This document shows, piece after piece, positions 32,390-41,106 of a stretch of 64,000 bases of DNA. Position 1 is the first letter of the stretch. Each line of letters opens with the position of its first letter. The stretch lies in NCBI RefSeq assembly GCF_003382565.3, contig NZ_CP086253.1:3472001-3536000 (forward strand), read 5' to 3'. The notes under the pieces are model-generated. The model saw only the letters and a program-made list of their open reading frames with translations, searched no databases and was not told the origin of the DNA. The DNA is from Pectobacterium aquaticum. GTDB taxonomy: Bacteria > Pseudomonadota > Gammaproteobacteria > Enterobacterales > Enterobacteriaceae. The translations under genes and the position numbers were made by a program.

Positions 32390-33418
32390 TCAGGCGTTAG
32401 CTTTCAGCACATCACGAATGCGTGCTTTGTAGGATTCAACCTTCTGCGGCGTCATCATACGACGCTCGTCATCCTGCACCACACCGCCAACATCGTCAGC
32501 AATACGCTGTGCAGACTGTAACATCAGTTTAAAATTTTGGCTGGCATCGCCATAAGACGGCACCATCATGAAAATGGACACGCCGGGCGTCGAGAATTCG
32601 GACATCGCATCGACATTAAACGAACCAGGCTTAACCATGTTCGCCAGACTGAACAACACTGGGCCTGCGCCAGCGGGGTTCACATGGCGATGAAAAATGT
32701 TCATTTCACCAAACTGGAAACCGGCCTGAAGCAGGCTTTGTAACAGCAGTTGACCACCGATCCCTCCCCCATGATGGGCCACCACATGCAGAACCAAAAC
32801 CGCTTCTTTTGCCGCCGCAGGTTCAACTGGCTCAGCAGGTTGCTGAGGTTGTGCAAGCACCGGCTGAACTTTTTCATGCAGCGAATGTGCGGCAGGCTGC
32901 TGTGGCGCAGATGCTGACGCGTCATACGCAAACGGCTCACGCAGAGCACCAATGCTCGGTTCGGGAATAGCGGTTTCTCTAGGGGCGACAACCTGCGGGT
33001 TAGCATCACCACGTACCTGCGCACGCGGAGAACCCACTGGCATCGCTTCATCCAGTAGGGGATCGTAAGAAGAGGCGGGAGACAAATGCTCGAACGGCGA
33101 TTTCGCCACTGAACGAGCGTCTTCACGTTCACTGTTGTTATTAAATGAAGGATTATCAAATGATGCGTTATCAAGTGAAGCGTTGCCAAATGAAGGCTCA
33201 CTCTGCAGCGGACGAGCCCCCTTCACGCGAACGTCGCCAACACCTTCATCCACATCGTCAAGCGGTGTTTCATCACGCGCTTTCTTTACACGTTTAGCTG
33301 GGCGGTCACGAAAAAGGGACGAGCGTTCTTTACGGCTAGTCCACAAGCCGTGCAGTAAAAGCGCTATTATAGCGATCGCGCCAACAACGATTAATATCAG
33401 ACGCAAGTCCTGCATCAT
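32390..33418 (-). CDS. zipA: cell-division protein ZipA
   Basis: Essential divisome protein of 342 aa that anchors FtsZ to the inner membrane. An N-terminal transmembrane helix (LILIVVGAIAIIALLLHGLW, periplasmic tip outward) is followed by a short basic stretch. A long flexible Pro/Gln/Ala-rich linker follows (~60-200), which contains the Asn-rich repeats SFGNASLDNASFDN. The C-terminal FtsZ-binding domain (LVLHVVAHHGGGIGG..., ~205-340) closes the protein. It is divergent from cysZ, as in E. coli. Confidence 0.95.
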   Translation of the reverse strand: MMQDLRLILIVVGAIAIIALLLHGLWTSRKERSSLFRDRPAKRVKKARDETPLDDVDEGVGDVRVKGARPLQSEPSFGNASLDNASFDNPSFNNNSEREDARSVAKSPFEHLSPASSYDPLLDEAMPVGSPRAQVRGDANPQVVAPRETAIPEPSIGALREPFAYDASASAPQQPAAHSLHEKVQPVLAQPQQPAEPVEPAAAKEAVLVLHVVAHHGGGIGGQLLLQSLLQAGFQFGEMNIFHRHVNPAGAGPVLFSLANMVKPGSFNVDAMSEFSTPGVSIFMMVPSYGDASQNFKLMLQSAQRIADDVGGVVQDDERRMMTPQKVESYKARIRDVLKANA

Positions 33419-33642
33419 TGCTATCCCAATTGTTCCAAAAAAACATTGCCACTACGGCAAATACCTATACTACTAACTCTATTTGCCTGAGTACACAAGT
33501 GCAAGCCTGCACGGTACTTTATGACAATAAAGATAGATACAACGCACTTTTTTGCTGTTTTTTCATCCAAATGCGGGCTGGTCAGCATAAGATCATCCCG
33601 ATATGATGTCTCAACAAACAAATGACTGAGTCTATAGGCACT

Positions 33643-34470
33643 ATGTCTTCAGAAAAACCATCGTCTTCAGAAAAACCATCATCTTCTGAAAAATCGTCTT
33701 ACGGTAATACCACAGGCCAGGTTCGCGGCGGCATACACTATTTTCTAGCTGGATGGCGCCTGCTCTCACTGCCAGGCATCCGACGTTTCGTTATTCTGCC
33801 CTTACTGATGAACATCGCACTGATGGGTGGGGCTTTCTGGTGGCTTTTTACCCAGTTGAATGACTGGATTCCGCAGATCATGAGCCACATTCCGAGCTGG
33901 CTGCAATGGCTCAGCTACCTCATTTGGCCACTTGCCGTGCTCTCCATTTTGCTGATATTCAGCTACCTATTTAGCACAATCACCAGTTTTATCGCCGCAC
34001 CGTTTAACGGCTTGTTAGCCGAGCAGTTAGAAGCAAAACTCACCGGCCAAACGTTGCCGGACAGCGGCATACTCGGCATTGCTAAAGACGTCCCACGCAT
34101 CATGAAGCGTGAAGTCCAAAAGCTGGGGTATTACCTGCCACGCGCCATTGTGCTATTGCTTCTCTATTTCATTCCCGGCATTGGACAAACTGTCGCTCCG
34201 GTACTGTGGTTCCTGTTCAGCGCGTGGATGCTGGCGATTCAATATTGCGATTATCCTTTTGATAACCACAAAGTGGGATTTGCCACGATGCGTCAGGCAT
34301 TACGTCGCCATAAAGTCGCCAATATGCAGTTTGGCGCGTTGGTCAGCCTGTTTACGCTAGTGCCTTTTTTGAATCTGGTCATCATGCCCGTCGCGGTATG
34401 TGGTGCAACGCAGCTGTGGGTGGATCGTTATCGCGATCTGTCAGCAACCCTGCCGAAAAAATCGCCATAA
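33643..34470 (+). CDS. cysZ: sulfate transporter CysZ
   Basis: Inner-membrane sulfate/sulfite uptake protein of 275 aa, which feeds cysteine synthesis. Several hydrophobic segments and the conserved APFNGLLAEQLEAKL and QYCDYPFDNHKVGF blocks are present. The N-terminus carries an unusual Ser-Glu-Lys repeat (SSEKPSSSEKPSSSEKSS) ahead of the conserved GWRLLSLPGIRRFVILP. The start chosen is the ATG at 33643 (weak AGG upstream); one at 33622 is in frame but has no SD. cysK follows 160 bp downstream. The next three genes match the E. coli order. Confidence 0.93.
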   Translation: MSSEKPSSSEKPSSSEKSSYGNTTGQVRGGIHYFLAGWRLLSLPGIRRFVILPLLMNIALMGGAFWWLFTQLNDWIPQIMSHIPSWLQWLSYLIWPLAVLSILLIFSYLFSTITSFIAAPFNGLLAEQLEAKLTGQTLPDSGILGIAKDVPRIMKREVQKLGYYLPRAIVLLLLYFIPGIGQTVAPVLWFLFSAWMLAIQYCDYPFDNHKVGFATMRQALRRHKVANMQFGALVSLFTLVPFLNLVIMPVAVCGATQLWVDRYRDLSATLPKKSP

Positions 34471-34632
34471 CAAGACAGCAAGCTCTGGCTGATAACGGCC
34501 AGTGTTTTCTATTGTAATGAAAAGATATTTCTTAAGAACATAACGATATAGCAATTCTTTACTTCACTGAAAAGTGTGAACGGGTATTCTCTCTACGTTC
34601 GCAAAAATTTCATACAGTTATAAGGACAGGCT

Positions 34633-35601
34633 ATGAGCAAGATCTACGAAGACAATTCTTTCACAATCGGCCATACGCCGCTGGTTCGCCTGAACCGTAT
34701 CGGCAACGGACGCATTCTGGCTAAAGTGGAATCCCGCAACCCCAGCTTCAGCGTAAAATGCCGTATCGGCTCCAACCTGATTTGGGATGCAGAAAAGCGT
34801 GGCGTTCTCAAACCGGGCATCGAACTGGTTGAACCTACCAGCGGAAACACAGGGATTGCCCTGGCCTATGTCGCCGCCGCTCGCGGTTACAAACTCACGC
34901 TCACCATGCCGGAAACCATGAGCATCGAGCGCCGCAAGCTGCTGAAAGCGCTGGGGGCTAATCTGGTGCTGACCGAAGGCGCGAAAGGCATGAAAGGTGC
35001 CATCGCCAAAGCCGAAGAGATTGTAGCCAGCGATCCGCAGCGTTATCTGCTGCTACAGCAGTTCAGCAACCCCGCTAACCCAGAAATTCACGAGAAAACC
35101 ACCGGCCCTGAAATTTGGGAAGATACCGATGGTCAGGTTGATGTCTTTATCTCTGGCGTTGGTACAGGCGGTACGCTGACGGGTGTCAGCCGCTACATCA
35201 AGAACACCAAAGGTAAAGCCATCATCAGTGTGGCGGTTGAACCTACCGACTCACCGGTGATCACTCAGGCGCTAGCAGGCGAAGAACTAAAGCCAGGCCC
35301 GCACAAGATTCAGGGCATCGGCGCGGGTTTCATTCCAGGTAACCTGGACCTGAAACTGATTGACCGTGTAGAGAAAGTGACGAACGAAGAAGCGATCGGC
35401 ACCGCGCGCCGTTTGATGGAAGAAGAAGGCATTCTGGCGGGTATTTCTTCCGGTGCAGCCGTTGCTGCCGCGCTGAACTTGCTCAAAGAAAAAGAATTTG
35501 AAGATAAAACTATCGTCGTTATTCTTCCTTCTTCCGGCGAACGCTACCTCAGCACAGCACTCTTTGCCGACCTGTTTACCGAGCAGGAACTGCAACAATA
35601 G
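34633..35601 (+). CDS. cysK: cysteine synthase A
   Basis: O-acetylserine sulfhydrylase A of 322 aa, a cytoplasmic PLP enzyme that makes cysteine from O-acetylserine and sulfide. The Schiff-base lysine is Lys42 in SVKCRIG. The substrate loop TSGNTGIALA and the PLP-phosphate loop GTGGTLTG are intact. The C-terminal tail ends in EQELQQ and may influence SAT binding. A perfect terminator follows. Expression probably depends on CysB, but I could not define its site in the 160 bp upstream. Confidence 0.96.
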   Translation: MSKIYEDNSFTIGHTPLVRLNRIGNGRILAKVESRNPSFSVKCRIGSNLIWDAEKRGVLKPGIELVEPTSGNTGIALAYVAAARGYKLTLTMPETMSIERRKLLKALGANLVLTEGAKGMKGAIAKAEEIVASDPQRYLLLQQFSNPANPEIHEKTTGPEIWEDTDGQVDVFISGVGTGGTLTGVSRYIKNTKGKAIISVAVEPTDSPVITQALAGEELKPGPHKIQGIGAGFIPGNLDLKLIDRVEKVTNEEAIGTARRLMEEEGILAGISSGAAVAAALNLLKEKEFEDKTIVVILPSSGERYLSTALFADLFTEQELQQ

Positions 35602-35640
35602 CCCCTCGGTCACACTCGAACAACAAGTGACCAATGTGTT

Positions 35641-35668
35641 AAAAAAGCACCTATTTAGGTGCTTTTTT
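35641..35668 (+). terminator. terminator after cysK
   Basis: AAAAAAGCACCT (35641-35652) and AGGTGCTTTTTT (35657-35668) form a perfect 12-bp stem with a four-base loop. Confidence 0.92.
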
Positions 35669-35794
35669 GTGGCACAGTTCAAACTTTCCACCACATATGG
35701 ATTGCTTTTCTACATCAGGTTTAGTATTTAACCGAACAATTATTTTGATGCGTGAAATTAATATCCGGCAAGTACCACGCCTCATCACATTATG

Positions 35795-35828
35795 TTTTTC
35801 CTGCGCATGACCGCTTTTTTCCTGCGCA
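35795..35828 (+). promoter_or_regulatory. two direct repeats upstream of ptsH
   Basis: TTTTTCCTGCGCA occurs at 35795-35807 and again at 35816-35828, exactly 21 bp apart (two helical turns), about 230-260 bp before ptsH. The spacing suggests a regulator binding the same DNA face. The identity of the regulator is unknown. Confidence 0.4.
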
Positions 35829-35984
35829 CGATAGCCCACATCGCCGTTTTGCGACTGAGGTTAAGATAATGGGTGACGGAATCTGCGGTATTTGATGGTA
35901 TTTTATTCAGGAAATACGTTTGACGGTTTTCTTGTCGCATCGTGGCCTGCCCCTGTAACATAAATCAGGAGCTAACCAAACAGG

Positions 35985-36016
35985 CTAAAGTTCAGTGAAT
36001 CAACTAAACTTTAGTT
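35985..36016 (+). promoter_or_regulatory. dyad symmetry in the ptsH leader
   Basis: AACTAAA-C-TTTAGTT (36002-36016) is a perfect palindrome, and CTAAAGTT at 35985-35992 is a further inverted copy of its right arm. They end ~40 bp before the ptsH ATG and could be an operator or leader RNA hairpin. The remainder of 35669-36054 is promoter DNA without a gene. Confidence 0.4.
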
Positions 36017-36054
36017 CCACAACATTAATCTAATCCATAAGTTGGGGAAAAAGC

Positions 36055-36312
36055 ATGTTCCAGCAAGAAGTGACTATCACCGCACCGAATGGCCTGCACA
36101 CCCGTCCTGCTGCTCAGTTCGTCAAAGAAGCCAAAGGCTTCACCTCTGAAATCACAGTGACGTCTAACGGCAAGAGCGCTAGCGCTAAGAGCCTGTTCAA
36201 ATTACAAACACTCGGCTTAACACAAGGAACTGTGGTTACTATCGCTGCGGAAGGCGAAGACGAACAAAAAGCGGTTGAACACCTGGTTAAGCTGATGGCT
36301 GAGCTCGAGTAA
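36055..36312 (+). CDS. ptsH: phosphocarrier protein HPr
   Basis: HPr of the sugar phosphotransferase system, 85 aa. It takes phosphate from enzyme I at His15 (NGLHTRPAAQ) and passes it to the sugar-specific EIIA domains. Ser46, the regulatory-site position in Gram-positive HPr, is also conserved in sequence. First gene of ptsH-ptsI-crr; ptsI follows 45 bp later. Confidence 0.98.
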   Translation: MFQQEVTITAPNGLHTRPAAQFVKEAKGFTSEITVTSNGKSASAKSLFKLQTLGLTQGTVVTIAAEGEDEQKAVEHLVKLMAELE

Positions 36313-36357
36313 ACGACGAGTTTTTTAGTGAACACCAGAATCGAGTAAGGTAGGGTT

Positions 36358-38085
36358 ATGATTTCAGGCATATTAGTATCACCGGGTATTGCTTTTGGTA
36401 AGGCACTGTTACTGAAAGAAGATGAAATTCTCATCAACCGGAAAAAAATCTCTGCAGATCAGGTGGAGCAGGAAATTGAACGTTTTCTGACTGGCCGTTC
36501 CAAAGCATCCGTACAGTTGGAAGCTATCAAGAAGAAAGCAGGCGAGACGCTGGGCGCAGAGAAAGAAGCCATCTTCGAAGGCCACATCATGTTGCTGGAA
36601 GATGAAGAGTTCGAGCAGGAAATCATAGCCCTGATTAAAGATGAGCATGCTTCCGCCGACGCAGCTGCATTTTCCGTCATCGAAAACCAGGCTAAAGCAC
36701 TGGAAGAACTTGATGATGAATATCTGAAAGAACGCGCCGCAGACATGCGTGATATCGGGAAGCGTTTGCTACGCAACATTCTCAATATGACCATCGTCGA
36801 TCTGGGCGATATTCAGGATGAAGTCATTCTGGTTGCCACGGACCTGACACCGTCAGAAACCGCGCAACTGAATCTGGACAAAGTGTTGGGCTTCATCACC
36901 GACCTCGGTGGCCGCACGTCTCACACGTCCATTATGGCCCGTTCGCTGGAACTGCCTGCGATCGTCGGCACAACAAATGTGACTCAGCAGGTTAAAAACG
37001 GCGACTATCTGATTCTGGATGCCGTGAACAACCAGATCTATCAGAATCCGACCGCGGATAAAATTGAAGAATTAAAAGCGGTTCAGCAGCAATACCACGC
37101 TGAAAAGCATGAGCTGGCCAAGCTGAAAGATCTGCCGGCCATCACGCTGGACGGTCATCAAGTTGAAGTCTGTGCCAACATCGGTACCGTGCGTGATGTC
37201 GCAGGTGCAGAGCGTAACGGTGCAGAAGGTGTCGGCTTGTATCGTACCGAATTCCTGTTTATGGATCGTGACTCACTGCCTACAGAAGAAGAACAGTTCC
37301 AGGCGTATAAGGCAGTTGCCGAAGCCGTTGGTGCTCAGGCGGTTATCGTTCGTACCATGGATATCGGTGGCGACAAAGACCTGCCATACATGAACCTGCC
37401 GAAGGAAGAGAACCCGTTCCTTGGCTGGCGTGCTATCCGTATCTGTCTGGATCGTAAAGAAATCCTGCATGCTCAACTGCGTGCCATTCTGCGCGCATCA
37501 AAATTTGGCAAGCTGCGTATCATGTTCCCGATGATTATTTCCGTGGAAGAAGTTCGTGAGCTGAAAGCCGAACTGGAGATGCTGAAAGCACAGCTGAGAG
37601 AAGAAGGTAAAGCCTTCGACGAGAGCATTGAAGTCGGCGTGATGGTTGAAACACCTGCCGCCGCCGCCATCGCGTCACATTTAGCCAAAGAAGTCGACTT
37701 CTTTAGTATTGGGACAAATGACTTAACCCAGTATACTCTGGCAGTTGATCGCGGTAATGAGCTGATTTCTCATCTCTATAATCCGATGTCCCCCGCAGTC
37801 CTGACCCTGATTAAACAGGTTATTGACGCGTCTCATGCCGAAGGCAAATGGACAGGGATGTGTGGTGAGCTCGCCGGTGACGAACGTGCTACACTACTGT
37901 TATTGGGAATGGGGCTGGACGAATTCAGCATGAGTGCGATCTCTATCCCGAGCATCAAGAAAATCATCCGTAATGCGAATTACGAAGATGCGAAGGCGCT
38001 GGCGGAGCAAGCACTCGCTCAACCGACAGCACAAGAGTTAAGCAATCTGGTGAGTCGCTTTATTAAAGAAAAAACGCTCTGCTGA
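36358..38085 (+). CDS. ptsI: phosphoenolpyruvate-protein phosphotransferase (enzyme I)
   Basis: Enzyme I of the PTS, 575 aa. It is autophosphorylated from PEP at His189 (GGRTSHTSIMARS) and phosphorylates HPr. The N-terminal HPr-binding helical domain, the phosphohistidine domain and the C-terminal PEP-binding barrel are all present (motifs GLYRTEFLFMDR and DFFSIGTNDLTQY, and Cys in WTGMCGE). It is of full length. It is separated from crr by a 148 bp gap that contains a folded repeat element, which could affect how much crr is read through from the pts promoters. Confidence 0.98.
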   Translation: MISGILVSPGIAFGKALLLKEDEILINRKKISADQVEQEIERFLTGRSKASVQLEAIKKKAGETLGAEKEAIFEGHIMLLEDEEFEQEIIALIKDEHASADAAAFSVIENQAKALEELDDEYLKERAADMRDIGKRLLRNILNMTIVDLGDIQDEVILVATDLTPSETAQLNLDKVLGFITDLGGRTSHTSIMARSLELPAIVGTTNVTQQVKNGDYLILDAVNNQIYQNPTADKIEELKAVQQQYHAEKHELAKLKDLPAITLDGHQVEVCANIGTVRDVAGAERNGAEGVGLYRTEFLFMDRDSLPTEEEQFQAYKAVAEAVGAQAVIVRTMDIGGDKDLPYMNLPKEENPFLGWRAIRICLDRKEILHAQLRAILRASKFGKLRIMFPMIISVEEVRELKAELEMLKAQLREEGKAFDESIEVGVMVETPAAAAIASHLAKEVDFFSIGTNDLTQYTLAVDRGNELISHLYNPMSPAVLTLIKQVIDASHAEGKWTGMCGELAGDERATLLLLGMGLDEFSMSAISIPSIKKIIRNANYEDAKALAEQALAQPTAQELSNLVSRFIKEKTLC

Positions 38086-38092
38086 TTCTGCT

Positions 38093-38200
38093 TTACCTAA
38101 TAGATTTCAAGGTGGCAATCAGCCCCCCGACAGGCGATGCATTCGCAGTCGGGGTAGCGAAGAACGCCAATGCCACATCGACTTGAAAGATTAGGGTATA
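38093..38200. repeat. MITE-like palindromic repeat (family 2) between ptsI and crr
   Basis: About 108 bp with imperfect terminal inverted repeats: TTTACCTAATAGATTTCAAG on the left, TATACCCTAATCTTTCAAG read inward from the right. Inside are CCCCGAC/GTCGGGG and GCGA/TCGC arms, so the whole element can fold. Related ends occur at 40878-40941 and 44265-44297. Confidence 0.7.
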
Positions 38201-38233
38201 CGCTGGCCCAATATTAATGCTTAGGAGAGAATC

Positions 38234-38743
38234 ATGGGTTTGTTCGATAAATTGAAATCTCTGGTTTCTGACGACAAAAAAGACACTGGCAGCATCGAAA
38301 TTATTGCCCCGCTGTCCGGTGAAATCGTCAATATTGAAGATGTTCCTGATGTCGTATTTGCAGAGAAAATTGTCGGCGACGGCATTGCCATCAAACCAAC
38401 GGGCAACAAGATTGTCGCTCCGGTAGACGGCACCATCGGTAAAATATTTGAAACCAACCATGCGTTTTCCATCGAGTCTGACAGCGGTATTGAGCTGTTT
38501 GTGCACTTTGGTATTGATACCGTTGAATTGAAAGGCGAAGGCTTCAAGCGCATCGCCGAAGAAGGCCAGCGCGTGAAAAAAGGCGATCTCATTATCGAGT
38601 TTGACCTGGCTCTGCTGGAAGAAAAAGCGAAGTCTACTCTGACGCCAGTGGTTATTTCCAACATGGATGAAATCAAGGAATTGACCAAACTGAGTGGTAC
38701 GGTTGTTGTCGGTGAAACGCCGGTTATCCGTATCAAAAAGTAA
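38234..38743 (+). CDS. crr: glucose-specific EIIA component
   Basis: EIIA-Glc of 169 aa, the cytoplasmic phosphocarrier between HPr and EIICB-Glc. It also controls adenylate cyclase and inducer exclusion. The phosphorylated histidine lies in FVHFGIDTVEL (His91 counting Met) and its partner in NHAFSI. Good SD (AGGAGAG). Third gene of the pts operon, but separated from ptsI by a repeat element, so it may have its own promoter, as in E. coli. Confidence 0.98.
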   Translation: MGLFDKLKSLVSDDKKDTGSIEIIAPLSGEIVNIEDVPDVVFAEKIVGDGIAIKPTGNKIVAPVDGTIGKIFETNHAFSIESDSGIELFVHFGIDTVELKGEGFKRIAEEGQRVKKGDLIIEFDLALLEEKAKSTLTPVVISNMDEIKELTKLSGTVVVGETPVIRIKK

Positions 38744-38778
38744 GCCGCCTTCTACGGATGGTTTACTACGTTTGCACG

Positions 38779-38806
38779 AAACGGCACCCGGATGGTGCCG
38801 TTTTCG
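38779..38806. terminator. bidirectional terminator, crr / sensor kinase
   Basis: AAACGGCACC (38779-38788) pairs with GGTGCCGTTT (38794-38803), with T-runs on both strands. It separates convergent crr and the kinase gene, which ends at 38809. Confidence 0.88.
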
Positions 38807-38808
38807 TT

Positions 38809-40176
38809 TCAGGCTTTCCAGCGCGGTACGCACAGACGAATCACTAAACCGCACTGTTCACCATTCTCCGCTTCAATATGTCCACCGTGCGCCAGCACAA
38901 CTTTGCGGGCAATTGCCAGACCCAGCCCATAACCTTTACCAGATAGCGGTGAATCGACTCGAATGAAAGGATCGAAGATACTGGAGAGCTTACTCTTTTC
39001 CACGCCAGGCCCCTGATCGGCGACCTGAATCATCCACTCCTGCTCAGTGCCGATGAGCGATACGGAAACCTGCTGCGTGGGAGCAGAAAAACGTAGCGCG
39101 TTGCGCATCACATTATCGACCGCCCTGCGCATCAGCTCCGCATTGCCTTTGATCGTGTAATCTTCTTTTTCATCCGCCGTCAGCAGGATTTCAACGCCAG
39201 TGACCTGCGCTTCATAGCGCGTATCGTTTACCACGGCCGCCACCAGCCCCAGCAAATCGAAATAGGCTTCCTCAATGCCGGAATGCTCCGTGCGCGACAG
39301 CGTCAACAACTCGCCAATCATCTTATCCATCAGCAGCGCCTCGCGTTCAATACGCTGCAAGGAACTCTCTATATTGTCGGGGTTCTGTCTTATCAGTCCG
39401 ATAGCGAGCTGCAAACGCGCCAGTGGTGAGCGCAGCTCATGCGAGACATCATGAAGCAACTGTTCACGCGCGCTGGCCAGGCTGTCCAGCCGTTCGACCA
39501 TCGAATCGAAATCACGCGCGACATCGCTGATTTCATCATGACGCTTATGCATCACTGGTAGCAGTCGCACGTTCAGATCGCCCTGCGCAACCTGATCAAA
39601 CCCCGCGCGGATCTGGCTTAGCGGGCGTGCCAGACTCCATGCCAATACCGAGCTGAACAACAGGCCACCAACCCCCGCAATGATCACAAACGGCACAGGC
39701 ACGTTGAGAAATTCGATCGGACGAGGGGGACGAAACTCGCTACGTAGCCGCTCGGCGTCATAGCGTATCTGATACCACTTTCCGGTTGGGCCGCTGATCT
39801 GTTTGATAACGACAGTGGCACGCTGCGCGCCACGTTTCTCCGGTGCAAAAGCCTCGTCGAGCAACGCGTTCTGCGGAGCGGAAACTAATTCCTGTTCCGA
39901 CAGCGGCAACGGCGATGCCGTAACGGAAATGTATTTCTGCTCTTTTTGCGGCAGCAGCGACATCACATCGTTGAGTTCCCCCAAACCACCGTGTTGCAGC
40001 GCCGCAGCGATCAATTCCGTTTGCATCGTCGCAATGCGCGACACCACGATTTCTTCCAGTGGCTTATGGCGCTCACCGTACAGGGAAAAAGACAGCCACA
40101 GCAGTTGAGACATGACGAGGAACGTTAGCCAGAACCCCAGTAATATTTTCCAAAAGAGCCTTCCACGCATCATCAT
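38809..40176 (-). CDS. CpxA-like sensor histidine kinase
   Basis: Membrane sensor kinase of 455 aa. It has an N-terminal TM helix, a periplasmic sensor region (~35-165), a second TM (VPFVIIAGVGGLLFSSVLAW), HAMP, a dimerisation/phosphoacceptor domain with His in HDVSHELRSPL, and an ATPase domain (N box NVMRNALRF, G1 DQGPGV, G2 GYGLGLAIA). The layout is like CpxA but the locus is different from cpxRA. Its start overlaps the stop of the response-regulator gene. The pair is divergent from macAB and probably controls that pump in response to an envelope signal, possibly a peptide or antibiotic. Confidence 0.88.
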   Translation of the reverse strand: MMMRGRLFWKILLGFWLTFLVMSQLLWLSFSLYGERHKPLEEIVVSRIATMQTELIAAALQHGGLGELNDVMSLLPQKEQKYISVTASPLPLSEQELVSAPQNALLDEAFAPEKRGAQRATVVIKQISGPTGKWYQIRYDAERLRSEFRPPRPIEFLNVPVPFVIIAGVGGLLFSSVLAWSLARPLSQIRAGFDQVAQGDLNVRLLPVMHKRHDEISDVARDFDSMVERLDSLASAREQLLHDVSHELRSPLARLQLAIGLIRQNPDNIESSLQRIEREALLMDKMIGELLTLSRTEHSGIEEAYFDLLGLVAAVVNDTRYEAQVTGVEILLTADEKEDYTIKGNAELMRRAVDNVMRNALRFSAPTQQVSVSLIGTEQEWMIQVADQGPGVEKSKLSSIFDPFIRVDSPLSGKGYGLGLAIARKVVLAHGGHIEAENGEQCGLVIRLCVPRWKA

Positions 40177-40856
40177 CAGCGAATCCGGTATCCCACGCTG
40201 CGCACGGTTTCAATCGTCATGGTGTTGCCCGGCAAGACGCCGAGCTTCTGACGAATATTGCTGATGTGCACGTCCACGCTGCGGTCATAAGCCTCGCGGC
40301 GACGCCCCAGGCATTTTTCGGACAGCTCATCCTTTGACACCACCCGTTCAGGGGAACGCAACAGCAGCTCCAGCAAATTAAACTCAGACGCCGTTAGATC
40401 AAACGGCTTCCCACGCCATTCACTGATGCGCGTGGCAGGGTTCAACACCAAATCGCCACTGGCGGCCAGACTCTCATCCCGTTTTGTACTCGGCTGATCG
40501 TCATAGCGGCGTAGCACCGCTCGCAGTCTCGCCACCAGCTCACGCGGATAGCACGGTTTGGGCATATAGTCATCTGCACCCATTTCCAGACCGATGACTC
40601 TATCGATATTATCGCCTCTCGCGGTCAGCATAATGACGGGCAACTGCTGGGTTTTTCTGATCTGACGCAGCACGTCAATCCCGCTCATATCGGGCAGCAT
40701 GACATCCAGAATCATCGCCGTGTAATCCCCCGATATCGCGCCATCAACGCCCTCTTTGCCCGTCAGCACCCGCGAGGTCGAAAACCCTTCCGCATTCAGA
40801 TACTCACAGAGCATATCGCCCAGCTCTACGTCGTCATCGACCAGTAAAATATTCAT
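40176..40856 (-). CDS. OmpR-family response regulator (CpxR-like)
   Basis: Response regulator of 226 aa. Its receiver domain has an acidic pocket (VDDD), phosphoacceptor Asp near residue 51 (MILDVMLPDMSG) and Lys in MPKPCYP. The C-terminal winged helix is of the OmpR type (FDLTASEFNLLELL...RSVDVHISNIRQKL). It is the first gene of the two-gene operon with the downstream kinase and is divergent from macA across 250 bp. CpxR-like in sequence, but not the main CpxR by location. Confidence 0.9.
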   Translation of the reverse strand: MNILLVDDDVELGDMLCEYLNAEGFSTSRVLTGKEGVDGAISGDYTAMILDVMLPDMSGIDVLRQIRKTQQLPVIMLTARGDNIDRVIGLEMGADDYMPKPCYPRELVARLRAVLRRYDDQPSTKRDESLAASGDLVLNPATRISEWRGKPFDLTASEFNLLELLLRSPERVVSKDELSEKCLGRRREAYDRSVDVHISNIRQKLGVLPGNTMTIETVRSVGYRIR

Positions 40857-40877
40857 ATCCTGTCCTCATTAATCGGG

Positions 40878-40941
40878 TATACCCTACGTATTCGAGTTGC
40901 GGGAAGGAAACGCACATGCAGCTTGAAGTATGATAGGTATA
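40878..40941. repeat. MITE-like repeat (family 2), short copy upstream of macA
   Basis: A 64 bp element with ends TATACCCTACGTATTCGAGT on the left and, inward from the right, TATACCTATCATACTTCAAG. It appears to lack a longer central arm. It lies in the divergent regulator-macA control region. A half copy lies just after macB, so family members flank macAB. Confidence 0.65.
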
Positions 40942-41106
40942 GATGCTGTATTCTCAGGCCTCACGTGAATATTCGCAGCCAGATTTACTTAATCCTTACC
41001 ATTTCTTTCAGCAAAGATTACCGCTACCTTTACGGACTCGGGGTAAATTACTCACCTGCGTTATTTATTCCCGTTCAGATGCATTCATTAAGGACGACTT
41101 CCCCTG

